The notes under the pieces were generated by a model. The model saw only the letters and a list, made by a program, of their open reading frames with translations, was not told the DNA's origin and did no database searches. This document shows positions 39,201-51,200 of a stretch of DNA of 64,000 nt, piece by piece. Origin of the DNA: Gibbula magus (lineage: Eukaryota > Mollusca > Gastropoda > Trochida > Trochidae); contig OW388296.1 in the NCBI GenBank assembly GCA_936450465.1, positions 40,018,023 to 40,082,022 on the forward strand, in the 5' to 3' direction. The position numbers were made by a program, and so were the translations under genes. Within the stretch, counting starts at the first letter, position 1, and every line of letters starts with the position of its first letter.

Positions 39201-42200
39201 ACCAAATGTAGAGAGAAAAGGTTTGATTTTGCAAAGTAGCTCCCCAAAAATGTCAGCTTTTGGGGATGAAGCGGTTCTTGAGAAGTTAAAAAGTCATAGG
39301 CTATGCTTGATTTGGGACCCGGCGTACACTGCCGGAAGCGGCGTAACCGGCCAATCTCTTTATTGGAACCCGGCGCAGGCCTTAGGCGTACTCCGGTTTG
39401 AAAGGCGGCAAAGGCGGCGTTTAATGGAGGATAAATGTTACCCATAACCATTTTGTTTATGAAGTTTCTTTGGACATTTCAGTAGTTGACTGATTTATTT
39501 TAAAATGTTACTGCTTATTCAAAACAATGCATTACAAGCTAATAAAATATTTAATCAATGTTTTGAAATAATTTTTAAAAAATACTTATATGATATAAAT
39601 GACATGTTTATTGAAGCTAGTTTGAGGGATGATGACGTCTTCCTGTCTGTACGCCGATACACTTGTTTCAACTTCAGCCTGGTCCAGGAACGGCGTACGC
39701 CTGACAAGTGGCCGGTGTATACGCCGCCAAAATGAATCAAGCATAGCCATTTGTACATGGACGACGGATCGCGGACTATGCTATAAGCCAATCTGTCATT
39801 TTGGGCCTTTTGGACTAAAACAGCATTGTCGAAAGCCAAAAATATGACCTGGTTTTAAATCATGTCAAACTTTAATAATATTGAATACTAAAAGCTTATA
39901 TCTGTCCCTTTATATATTACACCTACACATTTCCACCCCAACCTACAGGGTTAAAAGGGGTTATCAAGTATAGAATATAACAAATTGAGACTAAACAAAG
40001 TGCCTCGGACCCATCAGGTTCCCTGCAGGGTTGCAGCTCCGTACTGGGTGCCTGGTCCCAGCTCATCTTGTGACTCACCTCTCAACTGCTGGTGAGCAGC
40101 TCTGCAAGTCATGTTTGGAGCCTGTATCTCTCAGGACATCTTGGAGTCCATTGAATAATGTCTTGTAACTTGTCTACCTCATGTTTCCATATTGCTGGCA
40201 GTTGCATGTAGATAACCTCTTGAAGATGTGATAACCTTGCTTGTAATGCACCATGAAATACATGTAGGAGAGAGAAATTACTTTCTTAAAATGTTATTCA
40301 GCATGAATGAAAATGTCTCTAATAAAAACTTTAGAAGATTAAGATTCAGCTTATGTTAAGCTAGTGGTAGAAACTGAATGAACCCTGTTTTATTCCTAAT
40401 TAATTAATACAACCATTTTGAGAATACAACAATTTGGTCGGTGATTGGGGCGGAGAGGGTGCAGAGATAACAAGCCACAAACCTGGACTGGAATGAGGAT
40501 CTGGCCCGAAGTTGAATACAGTGGGATAAAGGGGAGATAGACCCATAGCAATATTATCCGCAGGTAAATTAAGGTTCAGATGCATTTGGGTGGACTACTC
40601 GTGATTAATACTTTAAATTGTATCCACCACGTTGTCTTCACATGTGACTATCATTTATCTAAAACGTCTTTAATTGAACAGAAAAAAAACAATCACCAAT
40701 CTCATTATTTCTGATTTCATGTCATCAGTGTTTTCAACTTTCATTCATCATTCATAACATTTAATCAATGGATGGGAAAATGTTATCAAGGGAATATTCA
40801 CTGAAAGAAACCATGCTCAAGCAACTAACAGAACTTTTCCATTCACAAATGGAATATTGCTGGGAACTATTTCCTCTAGTTCTCAGCGAGGTCGTCTTGA
40901 CACTGTAGAGCAGCTCTCAGATCTGCGCACTGCCTGAACATAAACTTGTAGTGTAAGATGTCCTGTGTTAATCTATACGTGATGACATTTAGCCACACAG
41001 TGCAGCAAGTGTGTTGTTGTGGGAACAGTTGATCCAACACAACATAACACAAGACAGACACCACTCTACACAACACAAACACAACACAACATAGCTTAAC
41101 TTAATTTATCATAGCACAACATAACACAACATAACCCACCATAATACAACATAATACAACATGATCCACCATAGCACAACATAGCATAACATAGTACATT
41201 ATAGCACAACATAGTACACTATAGCACAACATAATACAATGTAAAACAATGTTATATAATGTTGCACAACACAGCACGACAGCATAACTCAAATACTACT
41301 ATTTGTGATCTATATGTTTTAAAACTCAATAATGTTATGTGAAGGCAGCATACAGCAGGGGATTTGTGAGCTCATTTAAATTTTCACCATGGATTAATAG
41401 TTTTACAGGTTTATTATCATATGCAATCAATATGCATTAAGTAGACTAGAATAAATACTATATACGAAACACAATACAGAACTAAGGTATTACATATACA
41501 GTTGATTGAACAATTTACGTCTGATGTCTGAACTAACTAAAGGCAACATCAAAATGCCACATTCTGATTTTAAGCATCATCAATCATTGAACTAGATAGC
41601 AAATAAATCTTCAATATAGAAGCAGATGTGCTCATGTTGATGTTTTGTTGACACGGAGTGTGTCTGTAGAGAGAGTGTTCAGTGTAGAGATACCACACCT
41701 GGTCCTGTGTACCTGAACCTTAACGATGGCTGTATTATCTTGTCTGTTTAACGCCTGGATGTGCTCGATGTGTGGCTGTTACCGCCATTAAGTTGCTCCA
41801 GCAGACACCTGTTCAATGGAGACACAATCAACAGTGTTTGTAAGCACTCTTGCGCATATTGTTTTGATTTGTGTTCCGTCTAAAGGTTTGTTATTCAGAT
41901 ACAGGGGGCAGGATAGTGCAGTGGTTAGCATGTAGGCTTTGAATCAAGATGTCTGGGTTTGAATCCTGCCAGGTGCACGGCAACTTTGTCTGCTGTAGAG
42001 AACTGTTGTCCACCCATGGTTCGCTGGTTTCAGCCGTTGCTCGCAGATTTCACCATAATAGATAGCCACCATGGCGTTGCAGACTTTCTCCCTGCAATCA
42101 TACTACCAGCTGTGATATAAGTGAAATAGTTTTGAAAGCAGCATTAAACTCAACTCAACTCAACTCGATCTGTATGAATTAAGTTATAAGGTGTGTTAAT

Positions 42201-45200
42201 GCTGAAATTCCTGCAAACATAACATTTCTTTCCCCAACTCACATCACTTACCGGTAATTCAGGTACATTCCAATTTGTTCGTTTTTATTTATAATGATGT
42301 GTTGGTATAGTGCTTTTGGATAATGTTGATTATTTGGAGAACTTTTCTATATAGGTTTGTGTACTAATTACACTTCCTTGGTATTCGGTTCAGTTCAGTT
42401 ACAGTACCGTCTGTGTTTTGGGCCAGTGCACATAGATGTTTCTGTCTAAACACAGCTATAATAGTGTTCTAATCTTATACTTTCGGACCCATGTGACAAT
42501 AGAAACGGTGAACAAATATTTGAAATGGAGCTCAAAGACAATATATTTAGAGATTAAACTTTGAACATTTTAGTCATATCAAGGGTTAAATATTTTGTCT
42601 CCTACCGCCATGTTGCTTGGCTTTGTTAGTCGATACTTGATGATTTTTCACAGTTTGAGAGGGTTTGTATTCCGTATCATCGAAGCCCAGATCACCTCAT
42701 GTCACTAAACTGTTTGACGATATCGTAGAGATGATGCAATCACCTCTGATTCACCAGCGACTATTATCCTGTAAACTTTGCTTTCTCTTTCAATTTCTTT
42801 CAAATATATATGTGAAAAACTCTCTGCCTAACTCTCTTCACTGAATCACAAATAAGAGTTACTTAAAAATGAAACTTAAGCAAATAGAGAAATAATGTTT
42901 GCAGTATTTTCCTCGTTTGATACGCTTTCTTTTATATTTCAGCCGACAGGAGCAATGGGCGACATTCTCGACGTTCGCGTGCTGGAAGCACCTGCTGGGA
43001 ATCACGCGGAAAGAGAGTCAGGATCACAACACGATCGCCGACCTGTACAGCACTCATGTTATGAACAGGCTCAACGAAACCATCGAAAATTCACAGCGCA
43101 TCTTCAAAAAGGTATTTCAAATTCTGTTTTTGTCAGAGATTAACCACCAACCCATGTCCCAATAAGAGGAAACAAGCTTTGTCCATTATTCAAAACGGAA
43201 GATTTCTGTTCAAGAACCAAAAACAAATTTAATTTCAGTGATTTTGGATGTTTCAATAAATACATGTTTGTCAGAAAATTATCCTTGGAGCAACATCAAG
43301 AAATGGTATTCTGATAGGAAAATATCTCAGTCATGATCAATCATCAAATGATATTTTGATCAAACTTATAAATGCAATTCAAACTTATTATCATTCATTT
43401 ATAGTATGATTTCTTGACAGACGCAAATTGTTTTCTCATACATCAAACAGTTGACTTAAATTTGATCGTATTTGTTTCTCCATTGCCACATATTAAACAA
43501 TTCTGCACCGATCTCAGGAAAATTTAGTTATGGAGAAGATTAATATCACTTAGACGAGGATCGGTCAATGCATGGATATAAAGTCGTTTCATCTGACAAT
43601 TTTGGGAGCCTTCCAAACTTGCACCGTGTTGCGTTGTAGGAGATCAATGCTAAACTGACATAAGTGGGTCAATAAAGTATTATTCCATGGGAATCTGGGA
43701 ATACAGAGATCTCTGAGTACGACAGGAGGGTGTTTCACGATGAATGCCCCTCAGCTCTTCAGACGATGATGTATTATACGATTAGTTTAGGAGAAATTAG
43801 ATTGGTTCTGCACAGGTCATTATGAGTTTACAACAAGCTGAGGCCAGGCCGAGAGGATGTATACAAAGTGCAGGTGCGTCATAACGGCATCTATATCACA
43901 TTGTCCCTTGTCAATATTCTGGCGGCCATTATTGTATCATATCTCAGTCCAGCTGCTTTCTGATTGGTTATCCTGACAGGCTTTTATCTCCTGTTGGTCT
44001 CATTGATTGGACGATATTTACCCACTCACCTCTTACACTATGCAACTAATTGCTTCATTATTAAAGATAATTAATATTTACAGCAGTTCGATCGCTCCAT
44101 ATTCGCATGTGGCCGTCTATTTTTAGTATATTTTTATGAGATTTTCGTGCGTGTGAAGCGCCTTAGAGTGATAATATATATATCAAATAGGGCGCTATAA
44201 AAATGCTGTATATTATTATTTTTAGTATATTTTTATGAGATTCTGATTTTGTAACTCTGATATTGCTGGTATCAATTGCTTGGCAAATCTTTGTTTGAAA
44301 TATAAAAATTTAGAAATAGATACAAGTCGAAATATCTCACTATGCAGACAGATTTCACACTCAGTAATAAACAAAATAAGAGTAACTATTGAAATCAGGT
44401 GTTAATTCGGCTACTTGTTTTGAAGGATGCTTTCAACTGTAATCAGTTTGGCGGTGCATATTCTTGAAGCCGGTGTAGGATATCGGTTGGAGCGTTCCTA
44501 CACCGTGCTCTCATGATACTGAGGTTGTGAAAGAACAGATACGATGTCGGTGCAGAGGACTTTTCATTTTTAGCTCATCAGGCCTGAAAGGCCCGATGGG
44601 CTTATGGCATGGGATGGCGTACGGCGTCCGTCCGTCCATCCGTCCGTAAACTTTTCGCTTTTTCGACTTCTCCTCCAGAACCAATAGGTCTAGAGAGCTG
44701 AAAAGTTGTGTGCAGACTCCTTGGCTAATGGGGATTCTAAATTGTAGATTTCGTGACCCCATGACCCCAAATGGGGTCACAGGGGTCACATCCTTAAAAA
44801 CCTATTTTCATCTTCTTCTCCAGTTCCAAAAGGTCTAGAGAGCTGAAAAGTTGTGTGCAGACTCCGTGGCTAATGGGGATTCTAAATTGTAGATTTCGTC
44901 CCCAATCTAGGTCACGGGGTCATGACCCAAAAACCTATTTTCATCTTCTTCTCCAGTTCCAAAAGGTCTAGAGAGCTGAAAAGTTGTGTGCAGACTCCTT
45001 GGCCAATGAGTATTCTAAATTGTAGATTTCGTGACCCCATGGCCCCAAACGGGGTCACAGGGGTCACATCCTTAAAAACCTATTTTCATCTTCTTCTCCA
45101 GTTCCAAAAGGTCTAGAGAGCTGAAAAGTTGTGTGCAGACTCCTTGGCTAATGGGGATTCTAAATTGTAGATTTCGTGACCCCATGACCCCAAATGGGGT

Positions 45201-48200
45201 CACAGGGGTCACATCCTTAAAAACCTATTTTCATCTTCTTCTCCAGTTCCAAAAGGTCTAGAGAGCTGAAAAGTTGTGTGCAGACTCCTTGGCCAATGAG
45301 TATTCTAAATTGTAGATTTCATGACCCCATGACCCCAAATGGGGTCACAGGGGTCACATTATTTAAACCTTTTTTCATCTTCTTCTCCTGTTCCAAAAGG
45401 TCTACAGAGCTGAAAAGTTGTATGCAGACTCCTTGGCTAATGGGGATTCTAAATTGTAGATTTCGTGACCCCATGACCCGCAATGGGGTCACAGCGGTCA
45501 CATGTTTAAAAACCTATTTTCATCTTCTTCTCCAGTTCCAAAAGGTCTAGAGAGCTGAAAAGTTGTGTGCAGACTCCGTGGCTAATGGGGATTCTAAATT
45601 GTAGATTTCGTCCCCAATCTAGGTCACGGGGTCATGACCCAAAAAACCTATTTTCATCTTCTTCTCCAGTTCCAAAAGGTCTAGAGAGCTGAAAAGTTGT
45701 GTGCAGACTCCGTGGCTAATGGGGATTCTAAATTGTAGATTTCGTCCCCAATCTAGGTCACGGGGTCATGACCCAAAAACCTATTTTCATCTTCTTCTCC
45801 AGTTTATATGTAAAGCTCTAGAAAGGAGAAATGTGGTGTAGAGATTCTTTGGTCAAAGGTGATTCTTGATTGTAGGATTGGTGACCCTGTGACTCCAAAT
45901 GTGGGTCATGATCTAAAACCCATATTATTTTGCTTGTTAACAATGTATTACTTGAGATAACTTAGATATTCAACCTTAGATAATAAATCAATGAAATACT
46001 GATGAGCTACAGAGCCCATGGCTCTATTTTTTAGTAATTGATTGAGTGAAAAGATGAATAGACTTCAAATAGTAACCATCTATCTTTGTATATTTTTTTA
46101 GCATCTGTTACTATCGTTCTTTGTGTTTCAAAATCTTTTCTATCTATCTTTGTTGAAAAAACTTAACCATCTGTCATTGTGTTTTAAAATGTTGCTATCT
46201 ATCTTTTTGTTTAAAAATCATTACTATATATCTTTGTTTGTAAAAAACTTTACTATCTTTGTGTTTCTTATAACATTACCATCTATCGTTGTTTAAAAAA
46301 TATGACCATCTGTCTTTGTGTTTAAAATATAACCATCTGTCTTTGTGTTTATAATATAACCTTCTATCTTTGTGCTTTATCTCGGTCTTTGACTTTCAAA
46401 ATGTAACTGTATGTGTTTTAAAAACCTTCCATCTATATTTGTTTGATAAACGTAACCCTGTGTTTCAGTGCCGAGAGATAGGTTCCGAGTCCCATGAAGA
46501 CATGCTGAAAGTGCTCAATGAACTGCAGAGTGTGAGTAAATCATATATTATCACTTATATTTACATTCTTCAAAATTCTTCTTTTCTATGGTTCTGAGGG
46601 GCCGGATAGCGCAGTGGTTACGCTTCGGATCAAAAGCTCTGGGGTTCGAATCGCCAGAGGCACGGCAACTTTGTCTGCAGTAGAGAACTGTTTAATACGC
46701 AGTAAGGATTGGGTGCAATGCTACAATGAATTTCAGTGGAGTACCACCCATGGTTCACTAGTCCCAGCCGATGCTCGCAGGTCTTTCTCCCTGTAATAAT
46801 ACTAGCAGCCACAATATAAGTGAAATACTCTTGAAAGCAACGTTAAACCCCAACTCACCTCACCTTTGGTTTTGTATGTCAGATCCTTTGTGGCCTTATT
46901 TATTACTTGTAGGTATAATATTTGTTTAGATCGCTGCATTGGATTTAATTCACCTGCCATGCTTAACTAGTTCCAGGCAATGAAATGAAATACAACATCA
47001 TAAATAAAATACGAGCCTTCTTGATAAGCTACCGGTACTTCCAGCAACCGTGATTACCTCGTGTTCAGGAATGTCGATTGTTAGTCCCTGATTAAACATG
47101 AATTATTCTGATATCTGTCATTTAATCAACTAAAATGGTTGGGCAAGATGATGATATTTGTAATTCTTGAGGAAATGTCCACCTGATGGAAGAGTAAGTT
47201 CATACCTAGAAATGTGCTTTATGTTCACATAAGATTTTGCTCAGTTTTACTAAAAAACAATCTAAGAAATGATAAATAAAACAATTGTTCATTTTGATCA
47301 AATGTGCAATTTTCATTTGAATAAATATTTCTATTTTCAGTCTCTGCATGATTTTATCCCCAAGCAAGATCAAATATTTATAAATGTTATCAAACAAATT
47401 CCCTACATACATAATTAAATTTTTAATCAAATTCAAAGTAATTCAATAATATAATTATTTTGTTTAGCATAATATGACCAATTTGGATTGAAAACATCTC
47501 GTGTTTAAAAAGTCGGAAAAACAGAGTTATTTCACGCGAAATGGATGGAACATAGACAGAGATCCAGTGCGTCTAAATCAATAGCTTGTTCAACTATACG
47601 CTAGCTTGGCAATTCTTGTTGGGCGAGTGTCTCGTTGCTCATGCTGATAAAATTCAACTGAAAATCAATACGTCATTGCCCACTTGGTTTTGTGAGGTTA
47701 AATATAGAACCTTCTGACACTGACCAAGCTGAATAAGGTTATATTTGGCAACGAAGGTTGGAAATTCGCGCCCACTATATTTGTGCCACTTGGACATACT
47801 GGATAATTAACTCTTCAATGAAATCGTCACAGATAGCCTGAGGGAGTAGTTAAATGGATGTGATTTCTTCACCCCGCTGTGGAAACATTTATTGTTATAA
47901 CCGTCATTTCACGTGGTTGAGTCATAGAAAAAACAATTTCTATTCTTTAAACTTTCTTTAAAATTTCTTGTTCTTTAGTAATAAATAAGTGTGAGAGCTA
48001 ATTCGTGACGTTATTCTCAAGGTCACAGCAGAACTTTGTCGACATGTTAAGCTTGTCAGGGGCATCGATATCAGCAGAAACAATTTAGATAAATGGTAAT
48101 AAATGGAAGATGTTGAATATAAGTTTTATTAAACGTTCATGTAAAACGAAATATATCATACAAATGAAAAGGTTTAGGACAGCAGCATACTAACATTGTG

Positions 48201-51200
48201 ATGTCATACTTGCAAGCTTTTATGACGTCTTACGTTCAGTTTACCGCTGCCATATAATTATTACATTGCACTATTTTCAACAGCCAAGTAATAATGAAAT
48301 TATTGAAATCACATAACAAAGAAAGAACATTTGTCAAGAAAAGGATATAATATCCTTTATTACTTTATAAAAAGATATGTATGAAATGATTTGTTGATAA
48401 AGACGTTAAAAAAGCTTCCAAAAGAACTTAGATCAAAACCATATATATCTATATAATCAATCTTTATAAAAAAATTAACCTCTTATGGAAATTGGAAAAT
48501 AAAATTATCATAGCTTTTGCTTCCAACTGCATTTCAGGAAAATCAGGATTGGATTATGTTTAAATGACATCTGTTCCTCATTCGACAACAAAGCACATTA
48601 GTAATTATCCGCCTGTCTAGACATGTTGATAAGGAGATGTGAGTTTATTTGGCACATGGATGTGAGAGCTTATGTCGAACTAAAATGGCCAGGTGCATAT
48701 GTCATGGGCGTGCCTTTTTGTGACCACAGTCTTACATAGGCTGAGGTGTTTAAACATCTCCACTGAGCATCTCCGACCTTCATGTTCCTAACAGGAAGTG
48801 GCCTTAACATTGTGACCTTGTTTGCCGTTTCGCGACCTTGGATGCCAATTTTTTGTCCCGGCCTATATCTAACAAGCGTTGATGTCCTGTGGTAGTTTGT
48901 TGCTGGCACGTGTTCCATTGATGGCAAACAGTAACGCTGATGGGTTATTGGAACATAATCCTGATAATTCCTGTTCCAATATTTAGTGAGAGATCTCGCT
49001 CATTCATTCGTGAAATGATGTTCAATTTGTTCAGAGTCGTTCTAATGTCAGTCTTTTAAATCATTTTGTCCTATAAAGGGATGTGAACTCAAGTTGCAAC
49101 AACTATAACTTCAAATTCTCAGACTGTGGAGCTCTAAATCAGCATATGGTGATAAACTGACTTTTGTACAGAGTGAAAATATTTCTTAATAAATCATAAT
49201 TCAAAGTAAAACAGGTCTTCAGATATATTGTCTTGCCATGTTGACCATCATACACAGTTCAAACACATCAGTTTTATCGTAATGAATGTGTGAAAGAATT
49301 ACTAAAGAAGATTTGTAGGGAATCTGTTTGTCTTCTCAATACCATATCACTTTGGTTTCTTAAAAAGTGAGCATGATTAATTTCCGATCGTAGTTTCAAT
49401 ACTTTGTCATTCTTCATATTAGTATTTATTCTTCTTCTTCTAATGGGGCGGGATAGCGTAGTGGTTAGCGCTTTCGACTTCAGATCAAGAGGTCCGGGGT
49501 TCGAATCCCGCCAGGGGCACGGCAACTTTGTCTGCAGTAGAGAACTGTTCTACATGCAGTAAGGTTTGGGTGCAATGCTACACTGAATTTTAGCGTACTT
49601 CCAGCCGATGGTCGCAGGTTTCACCGCAATGCATAGTCACATGACGTTGTAGACTTTCTCCCTAATACTAACAGCCGTGATATAAGTGAAATACTCTTGA
49701 AAACAAAGTTAAACATCAACTCACCGAACTTCACCTCTCTTCTATTGGATAGTTGTTATCTTTCTCCTTTAATGTCTTCAATATTTACCAAACATTTTGA
49801 CATTTAAGTGGATCCCAAAGAAGTCCTCTACAATTAACCCTTACGTTGCGTATATATATTTTACCCTTTTTAGCCCCTGTGGCGGAATTTACAGGCTTGC
49901 AGCTCGCAGCAGTAGTTTGAGCTTAGGCACTAACGAGCTCTGCTGGCGGAATTTCCAGGCGGCGATTCCGGTACCGTTTTTACGAAATATACCGCATCTA
50001 CATGGCGAATACGGGCTATATACGGGCGTTGAATACAAATTCAAGTCGCGGCACCCGTACACAAATGGTTGCTTTATACCCGCATCTTCGAATTATTTTT
50101 TTACGATTTTTCTTTACTTTTCTATTACTTTGTAAAGATTGTCTTTAATTCGGGCCTTATAACATCATGAATTTGGAGCGCGCTACTGAAATTTTTATAT
50201 GGACTTGAAGACCAGATGTTTGTCTTTACAATGATATAAAAAATATTAGAATGCGACCTATGGTTATAATTCTATTGTCATCTAAAGTTTGTCTTTATTT
50301 CCAGCTTCATGAAATCAAAACTCCTGAGCGCGCATATTGCGAAATTTATATGTGCTTGTAGATAGTTTATTCCTCTTTACAATGACATAAAAATTATTAG
50401 AATACGACTTATGGTTCAGAAAATATAACCAACCAAAGGAGAGTGACGCTACCCCGACAGTACCACGTGAATGGTCCCGACGCGCACCAATTTACTGGCA
50501 CTGCTTGGTCCCCCCGGGACTGTGCTAATTACAGTACCGTTACCTCCTCGAGACCTCCTCGAGGGTGCCAGAGCCGAGCGCGCGTGGAACTAATGGGTAC
50601 TAATGAGCACAGCATACACTAATCACCGCGGCGAACGCAATACATGTTGCGCGGTGTAAAGTTTGTCTTTATTTCCAGCTTTATAAAATCGTAAATTATT
50701 TCGCGCGCATGCGAAACACGTATGTACTTGAAGACAATTTATTCCTCTTTACAATGATATAAAAATTATTGGAATACGTCAAATGGTTCGCAATATATGA
50801 AGAGCGTAAGGAAGGCACCCCCAGTACTTAGAAAATTCATTTTTGAAAAACTAACTTTTTGCGACATCTGGCGCATCATTTGCCGCATGTTTATTTTTCG
50901 CTGCGCATATACATATGATACATGGAATTGAAGACAATTTATTGCTCTTTACGATGATGTAAAAAGAAAAAAAATGCGCAACTTCGTTCGGAAGCTATAG
51001 CGTGCCAAATGAAGGTACCCTCGGTACTTTGAGGCAACTTTTTGACTATCGCGCATATCGGGGCACGTGCCGCAACTTAAGTTTTTCGTGCGCATGTATA
51101 AATTTTATATTGAATCACAGCCGAATCTTTCCTCTTTACCCCATGTAAGTTTTATGAAAATCGGCCACCCGGTTCAGCATTTATGGGTGTTTTTTTATGA

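Larger units (their letters stand above)
33081..42942 (+). other. srGAP intron of 9.9 kb, repeat-rich
   Basis: No further exon is recognised. Separately listed inside it are a 139-bp hairpin (34035), a pentanucleotide satellite (35304), a CCGTCCGT element with a nested MITE (36878), a 49-bp tandem (38520), a GGCTATGC-ended MITE (39299), an ACAACATA-type satellite (41030) and a SINE (41905). A SINE-tail-like fragment ending AACAATAACTCACTCACT lies at 33725-33772. The other stretches (33081-33720, 36240-36870, 37770-38500, 39850-41020, 42170-42940) show nothing I can name. Confidence 0.6.
43112..46468 (+). other. srGAP intron of 3.4 kb
   Basis: It contains a 73-bp retro-insertion (44144), a tandem-repeat element (44571-46027) and a degenerate tandem repeat running up to the next acceptor (46060-46460), each listed separately. 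The stretch 43112-44117 shows no exon or repeat I can name. Confidence 0.6.

Noticed and set aside
44511..45550. Frames of 60-92 codons on both strands with SRNLQFRIPISQG or its mirror
   Set aside because: They are the tandem units of the 44571-46027 element translated; the same peptide recurs only because the DNA repeats.
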